Part shown: in pieces, positions 17,152-25,687 of the stretch
Numbering within the stretch: the stretch's first letter is position 1
How the letters are laid out: each line of letters starts with the position of its first letter
Assembly: GCF_036345995.1 (NCBI RefSeq)
Contig: NZ_CP107796.1
Span: 6,014,001 to 6,078,000 of the forward strand
Direction: 5' to 3'
From: Streptomyces sp. NBC_00557
Lineage (GTDB): Bacteria > Actinomycetota > Actinomycetes > Streptomycetales > Streptomycetaceae
Length of the DNA: 64,000 bases
Made by a program: the position numbers and the translations under genes
Notes under the pieces: generated by a model
Database searches by the model: none
The model's input: only the letters and a program-made list of their open reading frames with translations
Told to the model about the DNA's origin: nothing

Positions 17152-17736
17152 TCACATACCGGGGGCGCCCCACACCGGGAACCAGCGGCCCAGGTCCTGC
17201 TCGATACGCAGATCGTTCGCGAGGGTCGCCTTCATCTGGAGCTCCAGCGGGTTGTCCCGCCGCTCGGCGGCCCCGGGCAGGGGCGCGAAGGGGTAGAAGG
17301 TCCCGCGCTTGTAGAGGTAGACGAGCGCCAGCTTTCGGCCCCCGTCGTCCGTGAAGGCGGCCAGCGAGCACAGCAGCTGCGGGCCGAAGCCGTTGACCTC
17401 CATGGCGCTGTTCACCGCGTGCAGGTCGTTGACCAGCTCCGGCAGCTGCTCGGGGCTGCGCTCGGACACCAGCCAGGAGTAGCCGTAGTCGTCCCGGCGC
17501 AGCTCCACCGGCGGGCCGGAGCGCTCGGTGTCCGCGTCCAGCAGCGCCTGCACCTCCCGGTGGGTCTGCTCGAAGGCCGCGCCCTCCACGGTGGCGAAGC
17601 ACACGGCGCCGGTCCCGGTCGGCCGGAAACCGGCCGCGGCCTCGAGGGTCACGGCCGCCGAGGGCAGCGCGAAGAGCTGGTCGAGATCGGGCGCGACCGG
17701 TTTCGTACGGCCCAGCAGGATGTCCAGCAGCCCCAA
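17152..17736 (-). CDS. pspAB: PspA-associated protein PspAB
   Basis: 194 residues. Start taken as TTG at 17736 (MGLLDILLGRTKPVAPDLDQLFALP): an in-frame TGA lies only one codon upstream (17742-17740), so no earlier start exists. The whole length matches the PspAB family, including VNGFGPQLLCSLAAF and KRGTFYPFAPLPGAAERRDN and the C-terminal RWFPVWGAPGM. PspAB belongs to the envelope-stress Psp network and in actinobacteria commonly sits with htpX, as here. The GGCGGG before the TTG is seven bases away. Molecular activity is not established. Confidence 0.88.
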   Translation of the reverse strand: MGLLDILLGRTKPVAPDLDQLFALPSAAVTLEAAAGFRPTGTGAVCFATVEGAAFEQTHREVQALLDADTERSGPPVELRRDDYGYSWLVSERSPEQLPELVNDLHAVNSAMEVNGFGPQLLCSLAAFTDDGGRKLALVYLYKRGTFYPFAPLPGAAERRDNPLELQMKATLANDLRIEQDLGRWFPVWGAPGM

Positions 17737-17759
17737 GTCTCAGCCCGCCTTTCCCGGTG

Positions 17760-18110
17760 CGATGTGTTCGGCCGTCATCCGGTCGGTCCCGCCTTCTGCG
17801 GTGTGGATGTGTTCGGGTGCCGTCCGGTCGGTCCTGTCCGGTCGGTCCCGCGTTCCCTGGTGCGGGTGTGTTCGGGTGCCGTCCGGTCGGTCCTGCCCGG
17901 TCGGTCCCGCGTTCCCTGGTGCGGGGTGTGTTCGGGTGCCGTCCGGTCGGTCCTGTCCGGTCGGTCCCGCGTTCCCTGGGGCGGGGTGTGTTCGGGTGCC
18001 GTCCGGTCGGTCCCGTCCGGTCGTCGGCCCGCCTTCCCCGGTGCGGATCGCCCGGGCGTCGTCCGGCCGGCCCTGGCCTCGCCGGTGCGATGCGCCCGCG
18101 CGCCATCCGC
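17760..18110. repeat. 59/60-bp tandem repeat array between pspAB and htpX
   Basis: The 381-bp gap holds a head-to-tail array: one 59-bp unit (17822-17880), two 60-bp units (17881-17940, 17941-18000), and diverged partial copies on both sides (about 17760-17821 and 18001-18110). Units begin GTCCGGTCGGTCC and end TGTGTTCGGGTGCC and differ by a few bases. Both edges carry a copy of AAGGCGGGCTGA (minus strand), which is the real 3' end of htpX, so the array may have grown from duplication of that end. No gene is confidently supported here. Confidence 0.85.
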
Positions 18111-18117
18111 CATCCGC

Positions 18118-19038
18118 TCAGCCCGCCTTCCCGGGGGCGGCGGCCTCGCCCAGTTCCGCCGAGATGCGGGCGAGCTGCTCCAGCCGCTGCTCCAGGCTCG
18201 GGTGCGTGGAGAAGAACCGCTCGATGCCGGGCTCCTTGCCGGCCGCCGGGGTGAAGTAGAAGGCGTTGAAGGCCTGGGCGGTGCGCAGGTCCTTGGTCGG
18301 GATCCGGGCGATGTCCCCGGTGACCTTGGTGAGTGCGGAGGCGAGCGCCGACGGGCGTCCGGTGAGATGCGCGGCCGCGCGGTCCGCCGCCAGCTCCCGG
18401 TACCGGGACAGCGCCCGGATCAGCAGGAAGCTGAGCGCGTACACGGCGGCGGAGACGCCCATGATCATGGCGAAGAGGGCGGCGGTGTTCTGGTCCCGGC
18501 GGCCCCCGCCGAAGATCTGCGAGTAGAAGGCGAACCGCACGATCAGGCCCGCGAGCACACCGAGGAAGGACGCGATCGTGATCACGGCGACGTCCTTGTG
18601 CGCCACGTGCGACAGCTCGTGCGCCAGCACGCCCTCCAGCTCCGCCGGCTCCAGCCGTCGCAGCAGCCCGGTGGTCACGCAGACCACGGCGTGGTCGGGG
18701 TTCCGGCCGGTCGCGAACGCGTTGGGCATGTCCATGTTGGACACCGCGACCACCGGCTTGGGCATGTCCGCGATCGCGCACAGCCGGTCGATCACCGCGT
18801 GCAGCTCGGGATACTCCTCGCGCTCCACGACCCTGCCGTGCATCGCGAACATGGCGATCCGGTCGGAGAACCAGAACTGCGCCACGAACATCGCGCCGAT
18901 CACCACGACGACCAGCACCCACGACCTCAGCAGCGCGATCAGCGCGGCGATGAAGGCGACGTAGAGCAGACCGAGCAGGAACATGGTCAGCCCCATGCGC
19001 ACGGTCAGCCGTCGGTCGCTCCGGAAGCGGCTCTGCAT
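18118..19038 (-). CDS. htpX: Zinc metalloprotease HtpX
   Basis: 306 residues. Two N-terminal membrane helices (about 15-55), then the M48 protease domain with HELSH (His140, Glu141, His144) and the downstream glutamate region (RELAADRAAAHLTG), and further hydrophobic segments (VAVITIASFLGVLAGLIVRF; AALFAMIMGVSAAVYALSFLLI). It degrades misfolded membrane proteins at the cytoplasmic face. With pspAB downstream it forms an envelope-quality-control unit, although the repeat array now separates them. Confidence 0.95.
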   Translation of the reverse strand: MQSRFRSDRRLTVRMGLTMFLLGLLYVAFIAALIALLRSWVLVVVVIGAMFVAQFWFSDRIAMFAMHGRVVEREEYPELHAVIDRLCAIADMPKPVVAVSNMDMPNAFATGRNPDHAVVCVTTGLLRRLEPAELEGVLAHELSHVAHKDVAVITIASFLGVLAGLIVRFAFYSQIFGGGRRDQNTAALFAMIMGVSAAVYALSFLLIRALSRYRELAADRAAAHLTGRPSALASALTKVTGDIARIPTKDLRTAQAFNAFYFTPAAGKEPGIERFFSTHPSLEQRLEQLARISAELGEAAAPGKAG

Positions 19039-19177
19039 CTTGCATCACCCCGCAGTCAGGCACTCGTCCCGCTGTCCAGTGTGCACCCGCCGACTCCCAT
19101 GAACAGGTCCGGAACGGCCCTAGGAGCAGCAAAACGTACTGTGAGCCGGCCGCCGGTCGCGGACGGTCCCCGCTCCG

Positions 19178-19432
19178 CTAGCGCGACACGCCGAACTGGA
19201 GCAGCCCGATCAGCACCATGACCGCGAGGACGGCGCCGACGACCACGCCCGTCGAGGCCCACGACGCCCGGCGCGGCGCCGGCGCGGGGTCGGCGCGGAA
19301 GGGCGCCGGGTCCGGCGGGGTGTCCTTCCAGCGCGCGGCGAGCATACGGGCCCGGGCCGAGGGCTCCTTGTGCTCGGCGGAATTCGCCCAGCGGTGATCG
19401 AACTCGCGCTCCCAGTCGTCCTGTTCCGTCAT
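19178..19432 (-). CDS. Small single-pass membrane protein
   Basis: 84 residues. A charged soluble N-terminus (MTEQDDWEREFDHRWANSAEH), a Pro/Ala linker, and one C-terminal membrane helix (STGVVVGAVLAVMVLIGLLQFG), so it looks tail-anchored with the N-terminus inside. Located between htpX and glnA on the same strand. No family recognised; codon use supports it. Confidence 0.78.
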   Translation of the reverse strand: MTEQDDWEREFDHRWANSAEHKEPSARARMLAARWKDTPPDPAPFRADPAPAPRRASWASTGVVVGAVLAVMVLIGLLQFGVSR

Positions 19433-19571
19433 CCCCGTTCAACCTCTCTCGTCCGGCAGGGCAGGAGGATGATCCCCCGGAAGTAGGAAGTCCGGGAAGC
19501 GGGAAAAAGTTCCCTCCCGCCCGGGGCTCCTCCGCGCTCCCGGCCCGGCCCCGTCCGGGCCGGGCACGCCG

Positions 19572-19601
19572 AAGGCCCCCCGGCCGGAGCCGGGGGGCCT
19601 T
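19572..19601. terminator. Terminator hairpin downstream of glnA
   Basis: AAGGCCCCCCGGC (19572-19584) pairs with 19589-19601 around the loop CGGA: 13 bp perfect stem, starting 15 bp after the glnA stop in the direction of transcription. Confidence 0.85.
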
Positions 19602-19615
19602 TCAGGTGGCGTCTG

Positions 19616-21025
19616 TCACACGTCGAAGTAGAGCTCGAACTCGTGCGGGTGCGGACGCAGCTGCAGCGGCGCGATCTCGTTGGTGCGCTTGAAGTCGATC
19701 CACGTCTCGATCAGGTCGGACGTGAACACGTCGCCCTGGAGGAGGAACTCGTGGTCGGCCTCGAGGGCGTCGAGGACGGCGCCGAGGGAGGTCGGGACCT
19801 GGGCGACGTTCGCGTGCTCCTCCGGAGCCAGCTCGTACAGGTCCTTGTCGATCGGCTCGGCCGGCTCGATCTTGTTCTTGATGCCGTCCAGACCCGCCAG
19901 CAGCAGGGCGGAGAAGGCCAGGTACGGGTTGCCGGAGGAGTCCGGGGCGCGGAACTCCACGCGCTTGGCCTTCGGGTTGGAGCCCGTGATCGGGATACGC
20001 ATGGCCGCGGAGCGGTTGCGCTGCGAGTACACCAGGTTGATCGGCGCCTCGAAGCCCGGAACCAGACGGTGGTACGAGTTCACCGTCGGGTTGGTGAAGG
20101 CCAGCAGCGACGGGGCGTGCTTGAGGATGCCGCCGATGTAGTAGCGGGCGGTGTCCGACAGGCCCGCGTAGCCGGCCTCGTCGTAGAACAGCGGGTCGCC
20201 GTTCGCCCACAGCGACTGGTGGACGTGCATGCCCGAGCCGTTGTCACCGAAGATCGGCTTCGGCATGAAGGTCGCCGTCTTGCCGTTGCGCCAGGCGACG
20301 TTCTTCACGATGTACTTGAACAGCTGCAGGTCGTCGGCGGCGGCGAGCAGCGTGTTGAACTTGTAGTTGATCTCCGCCTGGCCGGCGGTGCCCACCTCGT
20401 GGTGCTGGCGCTCGACCTTCAGGCCGGCCTTCTCCAGCTCCAGGGAGATCTCGGCGCGCAGGTCGGCGAAGTGGTCGACCGGCGGGACCGGGAAGTAGCC
20501 GCCCTTGTAACGGACCTTGTAACCGCGGTTGTCCTCCAGCGCACCGGTGTTCCAGGCGCCCGCCTCGGAGTCGATGTGGTAGAAGGACTCGTTCGCGGAC
20601 GTGGCGAAACGCACGCTGTCGAAGACGTAGAACTCGGCCTCGGGACCGAAGTAGGCGGTGTCCGCGATACCGGTCGACGCGAGGTAGGCCTCGGCCTTCT
20701 TCGCCACGTTGCGCGGGTCACGGGAGTACTGCTCGCCCGTGATCGGGTCGTGGATGAAGAAGTTGATGTTGAGGGTCTTGTCACGACGGAACGGGTCCAC
20801 ACGGGCGGTGGACAGGTCGGCGCGCAGGGCCATGTCGGACTCGTGGATCGCCTGGAAACCACGGATCGACGATCCGTCGAAGGCGAGCTCCTCGTCCGGG
20901 TCGAACGCCTCAACGGGCACCGTGAAGTGCTGCATGACGCCCGGCAGGTCGCAGAAGCGGACGTCGATGAACTTGACGTCCTCGTCCGCGATGAACTTCT
21001 TGGCCTCGTCGGCGTTCTGGAACAT
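19616..21025 (-). CDS. glnA: Glutamine synthetase type I
   Basis: 469 residues from ATG at 21025 (AGGAGG upstream). Dodecameric GSI: N-terminal [26 protein letters not shown], metal/glutamate residues in [28 protein letters not shown] region [15 protein letters not shown], and the adenylylation loop [11 protein letters not shown] with its target Tyr. This is the main ammonia-assimilating enzyme; activity should be lowered by adenylylation of that Tyr. A four-element GlnR box lies about 100-135 bp upstream. A strong terminator follows. Confidence 0.98.
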   Translation of the reverse strand: MFQNADEAKKFIADEDVKFIDVRFCDLPGVMQHFTVPVEAFDPDEELAFDGSSIRGFQAIHESDMALRADLSTARVDPFRRDKTLNINFFIHDPITGEQYSRDPRNVAKKAEAYLASTGIADTAYFGPEAEFYVFDSVRFATSANESFYHIDSEAGAWNTGALEDNRGYKVRYKGGYFPVPPVDHFADLRAEISLELEKAGLKVERQHHEVGTAGQAEINYKFNTLLAAADDLQLFKYIVKNVAWRNGKTATFMPKPIFGDNGSGMHVHQSLWANGDPLFYDEAGYAGLSDTARYYIGGILKHAPSLLAFTNPTVNSYHRLVPGFEAPINLVYSQRNRSAAMRIPITGSNPKAKRVEFRAPDSSGNPYLAFSALLLAGLDGIKNKIEPAEPIDKDLYELAPEEHANVAQVPTSLGAVLDALEADHEFLLQGDVFTSDLIETWIDFKRTNEIAPLQLRPHPHEFELYFDV

Positions 21026-21122
21026 CCAGCTCCTCCTACTCCCGACCGTCCTCGCCGGGGTGGTAGATCGTTCGTGCGGCCAGTGCGGTGGCACACGCTG
21101 GCCTCGACCCTAGGGACGGGTG

Positions 21123-21160
21123 ATTTCTCGGGCGTGACCCGTTTGTTTCGCAGAAGTTAA
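21123..21160 (-). promoter_or_regulatory. GlnR operator of glnA
   Basis: Minus-strand reading: TTAAC-n6-GAAAC-n6-GTCAC-n6-GAAAT with six-base spacers throughout, matching the actinobacterial GlnR box. Located about 100 bp before the glnA start, between glnA and the divergent RDD gene. Confidence 0.88.
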
Positions 21161-21223
21161 CCGGCCACGTGTCCACCGTAGCCCCGACACACCCCTCGGC
21201 ACAGTGCGCGAAACCGGGCGCAG

Positions 21224-21235
21224 TACCGTTGACGG
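21224..21235 (+). promoter_or_regulatory. -10 box for leaderless RDD transcript
   Basis: TACCGT (21224-21229) is followed six bases later by the GTG start of the RDD gene, with no ribosome-binding site. This spacing predicts a leaderless mRNA. Confidence 0.55.
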
Positions 21236-21706
21236 GTGGACAACAGGCAAGCACTCGGATCGTGGCTCTCCGGGCCCCGCGCGGCCATGGAGGAGGCCGG
21301 TGCGGACTTCGGCTACCGGGGTGAGCGGCTCGGTCTCCCGCAGGAGGGGCCGAACTCCGTCGCGGGCCCGGGACGGCGCCTCGGCGCGCTGGCCGTGGAC
21401 TGGGGGCTGAGCGTCCTGATCGCATACGGCCTGATCACGAACGGCTACCGGGTGCCTGCGACGAGCAACTGGGCGCTCGGCGTCTTCTTCGTCATGAGCG
21501 TCCTGACCGTCGGCACGATCGGCTTCACGCCGGGCAAGCGGCTCTTCGGCATCCGGGTGGTCGCCCTGGAGACCGGCACGGTCCATCCGCTGCGGTCGCT
21601 GCTGCGGACGGTCCTGCTGTGCCTCGCGGTCCCGGCGCTGATCTGGGACCGGGACGGCCGCGGGCTGCACGACCGGCTGGCGAAGACCGTGGAGGTCCGT
21701 GTCTGA
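21236..21706 (+). CDS. RDD family membrane protein
   Basis: 156 residues from GTG at 21236. The RDD domain is recognised by GRRLGALAVDWGLSVLIAYGL, TPGKRLFGIRVV and the closing DRDGRGLHDRLAKTVEV, with three predicted membrane helices (about 50-68, 75-95, 118-135). RDD proteins are mostly of unknown function; some are thought to help transport. Divergent from glnA. A second RDD protein occurs at 43291-43899. Confidence 0.88.
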   Translation: MDNRQALGSWLSGPRAAMEEAGADFGYRGERLGLPQEGPNSVAGPGRRLGALAVDWGLSVLIAYGLITNGYRVPATSNWALGVFFVMSVLTVGTIGFTPGKRLFGIRVVALETGTVHPLRSLLRTVLLCLAVPALIWDRDGRGLHDRLAKTVEVRV

Positions 21707-21778
21707 CCGCTCACCGGTGATGGCCCGTATGCCCCTCATCCGGTTGCCCGGTCACACCGTCGGCGGCATGGTCGCCGT

Positions 21779-22279
21779 ATGACCGATGCTCAGGATGTGA
21801 TGGCGGCCGAGGTGACGCCCGAGGAGTTCCGGGACGCCATGGCGCGCTTTCCGTCGGGCGTGGTGGTGGTGACCGCACGCTGCGAGGACGGTACTCCGCG
21901 CGGTTTCACGGCCAGCTCCTTCTGCTCCGTCTCCCTGGAGCCGCCCCTGATCCTGGTGTGCCTCGCGGACGCGGCCGACTCGGCGGCGGTGTTCGCGCGC
22001 TGTGACCACTTCGCGGTGAGCGTGCTGGCGCCGGAGCACGAGCCGCTGGCCCTGCTGTTCGCCACCAAGGGCGCGGACAAGTTCTCCGACGACCTGCTCC
22101 AGCCGAGCCCCTTCGGTCTGCCGGCGGTGCGGCAGGCGCCCGTACAGCTGGACTGCGCCGCACACGCGCGTTACCCGGCCGGGGATCACACGATCCTGAT
22201 CGGCCGGGTAACGGGAGTACGGCTGGGCGAGGGGTCGCCGATGGTGTACTGCGAGCGGGAGTTCCGAAGCCTGAACTGA
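21779..22279 (+). CDS. Flavin reductase family protein (HpaC-like)
   Basis: 166 residues. Matches the FMN-binding split-barrel flavin reductases: FRDAMARFPSGVVVVTAR, GFTASSFCSVSLEPPLILVCL, FAVSVLAPEHEPLALLF, DHTILIGRVTGV. These use NAD(P)H to reduce FMN or FAD for a partner monooxygenase. No partner is adjacent. The ATG lies in GCCGTATGACC without a clear ribosome-binding site. Confidence 0.9.
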   Translation: MTDAQDVMAAEVTPEEFRDAMARFPSGVVVVTARCEDGTPRGFTASSFCSVSLEPPLILVCLADAADSAAVFARCDHFAVSVLAPEHEPLALLFATKGADKFSDDLLQPSPFGLPAVRQAPVQLDCAAHARYPAGDHTILIGRVTGVRLGEGSPMVYCEREFRSLN

Positions 22280-22308
22280 CAGGGCCGGAACCGACGGGCC
22301 CGGCGGGC

Positions 22309-22998
22309 TCAGCGGCCCTTCGGCATCCGCATGCCCTTGGGCATCGGGCCCTTCGGCAGCGGCATGTTGCTCATCAGGTCGCCCAGGGCCCGCAACCGGT
22401 CGTTGGTGGCCGTCACCTGGGGACCGGTGAGCACGCGCGGGAACTTCAGCAGGGTGGTGCGCAGCTTCTTCAGCTCGACCTGGCCCTCGCCGTTGCCGAC
22501 GATCACGTCGTGCACCGGCACGTCCGCCACGATGCGGTTCATCTTCTTCTTCTCGGCGGCCAGCAGGCTCTTGACCCGGTTCGGGTTGCCCTCGGCGACC
22601 AGCACGATGCCGGCCTTGCCGACCGCCCGGTGCACCACGTCCTGGCTGCGGTTCATCGCCACCGCGGGAGTCGTCGTCCAGCCCCGGCCGATGTTGTCGA
22701 GCACGGCCGCCGCGGCGCCCGGCTGGCCCTCCATCTGGCCGAACGCGGCACGCTCGGCCCGGCGGCCGAACACGATCGCCGTCGCCAGCAGAGCGATCAG
22801 CAGGCCGAAGATGCCCAGGTAGACCGGGTGCCCGATCAAGAAGCCGATCACAAGGAAGACAGCGAGGGTGCCGAGACCGACGGCCCCGAGTACAAGGCCG
22901 ATCTTCTTGTCGACCTTGCTGGTCATCTTGTAGGTGAGGGCGATCTGCTTCAGTCGCCCTGCGTTCGCGGCGTCCGCCGCGGTTTCCTTCCTCGCCAT
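22309..22998 (-). CDS. DUF4191 membrane protein
   Basis: 229 residues from ATG at 22998. Starts MARKETAADAANAGRLKQI; two membrane helices (IGLVLGAVGLGTLAVFLVIGFLIG; YLGIFGLLIALLATAIVFG) followed by a cytoplasmic domain (QPGAAAAVLDNIGRGW; GKAGIVLVAEGNPNRVKSLL). This is the DUF4191 family of actinobacteria, which is regularly found close to lipA; function unknown. TAGACT seven bases before the ATG suggests a leaderless message. Confidence 0.88.
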   Translation of the reverse strand: MARKETAADAANAGRLKQIALTYKMTSKVDKKIGLVLGAVGLGTLAVFLVIGFLIGHPVYLGIFGLLIALLATAIVFGRRAERAAFGQMEGQPGAAAAVLDNIGRGWTTTPAVAMNRSQDVVHRAVGKAGIVLVAEGNPNRVKSLLAAEKKKMNRIVADVPVHDVIVGNGEGQVELKKLRTTLLKFPRVLTGPQVTATNDRLRALGDLMSNMPLPKGPMPKGMRMPKGR

Positions 22999-23090
22999 GT
23001 CACGAAGTCTACGTGGCCCTGGGAGTGCGGACGACGGCAGTGCCCGCGGGACGGGGACGCGGGTGTCCGGGGACACGGCCGGGGCGGGCG

Positions 23091-23288
23091 TCAGGAGCGG
23101 CCGGCGGCCTGCTCCAGGAAGCGCTGGACCTCGACGCGGTCCTTGGCCCGGCGGCGGTCCTCCAGTACGGAGGTCCACGCGTTGCGCCGGGCCGTGCGCT
23201 GACCGCCGCTCATGAGCAGGGACTCGACGGCGCGGAGAGCATCGGTGAAGGACGGGATGGCGGTGGCGCGTACGGGCGCGGCCTGCAT
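23091..23288 (-). CDS. Small conserved hypothetical protein
   Basis: 65 residues from ATG at 23288 (G-rich stretch about nine bases upstream). Sequence MQAAPVRATAIPSFTDALRA... is helical and Arg-rich, soluble, ending EVQRFLEQAAGRS. Lies between DUF4191 and lipA, as commonly seen in Streptomyces. No recognised domain. Confidence 0.7.
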   Translation of the reverse strand: MQAAPVRATAIPSFTDALRAVESLLMSGGQRTARRNAWTSVLEDRRRAKDRVEVQRFLEQAAGRS

Positions 23289-23541
23289 GATCGAGGTCCC
23301 CCCTCGGAGCGGATGGTGTACGAGGCGTGATACCAGAGTCACTGATCGGTGTTACCAGGGCGTGTCCGACCGGTCAAACGCCCATGAAGCCTTGACAGGC
23401 GGCACTGAAACGCCGACGCGGCCCCGGCGCCCGCCCTCATCAGCGAGGACGGCCGGGACCGCGTGAACTCGGCCATTACTGGCCAGTAGCAACTTGTGCG
23501 TGAATTCACACGCGCGGCTCACGCCACCTGGGTGGCGAGGC

Positions 23542-24531
23542 TCACACCGCCTGGCCGGCGACGAAGGAGCCGCCCCGCTGCGGAGCAGCTGAATGACGCT
23601 GTTCCACGGCCATCTGGTACAGGCGCCCGGCCCGGTACGACGACCGCACCAGCGGACCCGACATCACCCCGGAGAAGCCGATCTGCTCGGCCTCCTCCTT
23701 CAGCTCCACGAACTCCTGCGGCTTCACCCAGCGCTCGACCGGATGGTGCCGCACGGAGGGGCGCAGGTACTGGGTGATGGTGACCAGCTCGCAGCCGGCG
23801 TCGTGCAGCTGCCTGAGCGCCTCGCTGACCTCCTCGCGGGTCTCGCCCATGCCGAGGATCAGGTTGGACTTGGTCACCAGGCCGTAGTCGCGGGCCTCGG
23901 TGATGACCTTCAGGGAGCGCTCGTAGCGGAAGCCGGGGCGGATGCGCTTGAAGATCCGCGGAACCGTCTCGACGTTGTGCGCGAAGACCTCGGGGCGGGA
24001 GGAGAAGACCTCTTCGAGCTGCTCGGGGACCGCGTTGAAGTCCGGGGCCAGCAGCTCGACCTTGGTACGGCCGCCCTCCCGGTGCGCCGTCTGCGCGTGG
24101 ATCTGGCGCACGGTCTCGGCGTACAGCCAGGCGCCGCCGTCCTCCAGGTCGTCGCGGGCGACGCCGGTGATGGTGGCGTAGTTCAGGTCCATGGTGACCA
24201 CGGACTCGCCGACGCGGCGCGGCTCGTCGCGGTCCAGCGCCTCGGGCTTGCCGGTGTCGATCTGGCAGAAGTCGCAGCGCCGGGTGCACTGGTCGCCGCC
24301 GATGAGGAAGGTCGCCTCGCGGTCCTCCCAGCACTCGTAGATGTTCGGGCAGCCGGCTTCCTGGCAGACCGTGTGCAGGCCCTCGCTCTTCACGAGGTTC
24401 TGCATCTTCGTGTACTCGGGGCCCATTTTCGCCCGGGTCTTGATCCACTCGGGCTTGCGCTCGATGGGGGTCTGGCTGTTGCGGACCTCCAGGCGCAGCA
24501 TCTTGCGTCCGTCGGGTGCGACTGCGGACAC
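23542..24531 (-). CDS. lipA: Lipoyl synthase
   Basis: 329 residues from GTG at 24531 (AGGGAG six bases upstream). Radical SAM enzyme that inserts two sulfurs into octanoyl groups on lipoyl domains. The auxiliary cluster motif C-x4-C-x5-C ([12 protein letters not shown]), the radical-SAM C-x3-C-x2-C (CTRRCDFC) and the C-terminal RSSYRAG serine ligand are all present. It lies just downstream of lipB on the same strand (118 bp), consistent with one lipoate pathway unit. Substrates nearby include the two-lipoyl E2 at 37893-39707. Confidence 0.98.
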   Translation of the reverse strand: MSAVAPDGRKMLRLEVRNSQTPIERKPEWIKTRAKMGPEYTKMQNLVKSEGLHTVCQEAGCPNIYECWEDREATFLIGGDQCTRRCDFCQIDTGKPEALDRDEPRRVGESVVTMDLNYATITGVARDDLEDGGAWLYAETVRQIHAQTAHREGGRTKVELLAPDFNAVPEQLEEVFSSRPEVFAHNVETVPRIFKRIRPGFRYERSLKVITEARDYGLVTKSNLILGMGETREEVSEALRQLHDAGCELVTITQYLRPSVRHHPVERWVKPQEFVELKEEAEQIGFSGVMSGPLVRSSYRAGRLYQMAVEQRHSAAPQRGGSFVAGQAV

Positions 24532-24649
24532 GACCGGCTCCCTAAGCTTTGATTCTTCGGCGTACACCAGGGTACGCCCGTGTTCCTTGCGCCCTGCCGG
24601 GGAGATCAACCCCGCGGTCGCAGGGCGCATTCCCCCGGCGCGGGGCGGC

Positions 24650-25447
24650 TCAGGCGGACGCCTTCTCGATCACCCGGGGCTTGAGCTCCGCGTTCTCCAG
24701 GACGTCCTTCAGGTGCTTCTCCACGACCGGCAGCACCTCGGCGATGGTGATGTCGCGGCCCAGTTCGCCCGCGAGGGAGGCGACGCCCGCGTCGCGGATG
24801 CCGCACGGGATGATCCTGTCGAACCACTTGTTGTCCGGGTTCACGTTGAGCGCGAAGCCGTGCATGGTGACGCCCTTGGCGACCCGGATGCCGATCGCGG
24901 CGATCTTGCGGTCCTCGCGCCGCTGGCCCGCGTTGGAGGGGGCGTAGTCGGGGCCGTTGAGCCGGGGGTCGAACTCCGGGTCGCTCATCCGGGGGTCGAA
25001 GTCCAGGGACAGCCCTCCGAGCGCCGGCCGCTGCTCGACCGGGTCGCCGAGCACCCACACCCCGCTGCGGCCCTCGACCCGGGTGGTCTCGAGGCCGAAC
25101 TCCGCGCAGGTGCGGATCAGCGCCTCCTCCAGCCGCCGTACGTGCGCGACCACGTCCACCGGGCGGGGCAGCTTCTGGATCGGGTAGCCCACCAGCTGGC
25201 CCGGTCCGTGCCAGGTGATCTTGCCGCCGCGGTCCACGTCGATCACCGGGGTGCCGTCCAGGGGGCGCTCGCTGTCCTCGGTGCGCCGCCCCGCCGTGTA
25301 GACCGGGGGGTGCTCCAGCAGCAGCACGGTGTCCGGGACCTCGTCGGCGAACCGCGCCGCGTGCACCCGGCGCTGCTCGTCCCAGGCCTCCTGGTAATCG
25401 ACGGCATCCGCACCGAACCCCATGCGGACGAACCGCAACTCACTCAC
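24650..25447 (-). CDS. lipB: Octanoyltransferase (lipoyl(octanoyl) transferase)
   Basis: 265 residues from GTG at 25447 with AGGGAGG eight bases upstream. Moves octanoyl from ACP to lipoyl domains. Motifs: [34 protein letters not shown], the Lys region [11 protein letters not shown] and the catalytic Cys in [18 protein letters not shown] moderately unusual insertion ([20 protein letters not shown]) is seen between about 160 and 180 and is shared by Streptomyces members. Precedes lipA. Confidence 0.96.
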   Translation of the reverse strand: MSELRFVRMGFGADAVDYQEAWDEQRRVHAARFADEVPDTVLLLEHPPVYTAGRRTEDSERPLDGTPVIDVDRGGKITWHGPGQLVGYPIQKLPRPVDVVAHVRRLEEALIRTCAEFGLETTRVEGRSGVWVLGDPVEQRPALGGLSLDFDPRMSDPEFDPRLNGPDYAPSNAGQRREDRKIAAIGIRVAKGVTMHGFALNVNPDNKWFDRIIPCGIRDAGVASLAGELGRDITIAEVLPVVEKHLKDVLENAELKPRVIEKASA

Positions 25448-25687
25448 GGCAAGCGCCTCCCTCAGCGACCGGTGTGTCAGGCACGTAAAGCGCCCACGCC
25501 ACTGTACGTCCGTCCGGTGTACGTCAGCCCTACGGGCGTTTCTCACACGATCGGATGAATGCCTGGCGGAATGTGCGAGCGCCTGCTCACTCTCCGCTAC
25601 ATTCGCGCCGTTCGTGAGGCCATAAGGGCTGCTCAAAGGCAAACCGGGCACGTCGTCGGGCCCGGAAGGCAGGAGACCGCACCGCAG

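Noticed and set aside
17775..18113. 112-codon repeat protein downstream of htpX
   Set aside because: Third-position GC is lower than in neighbours, and a 59-bp unit breaks the repeat frame. Kept as a finding but not called as a gene.
23477..23488. 12-bp palindrome TACTGGCCAGTA near the lipA 3' end as a DasR site
   Set aside because: A DasR site needs the longer ACTGGTCTAGACCAGT type; the central part is missing. It lies downstream, not upstream, of lipA.
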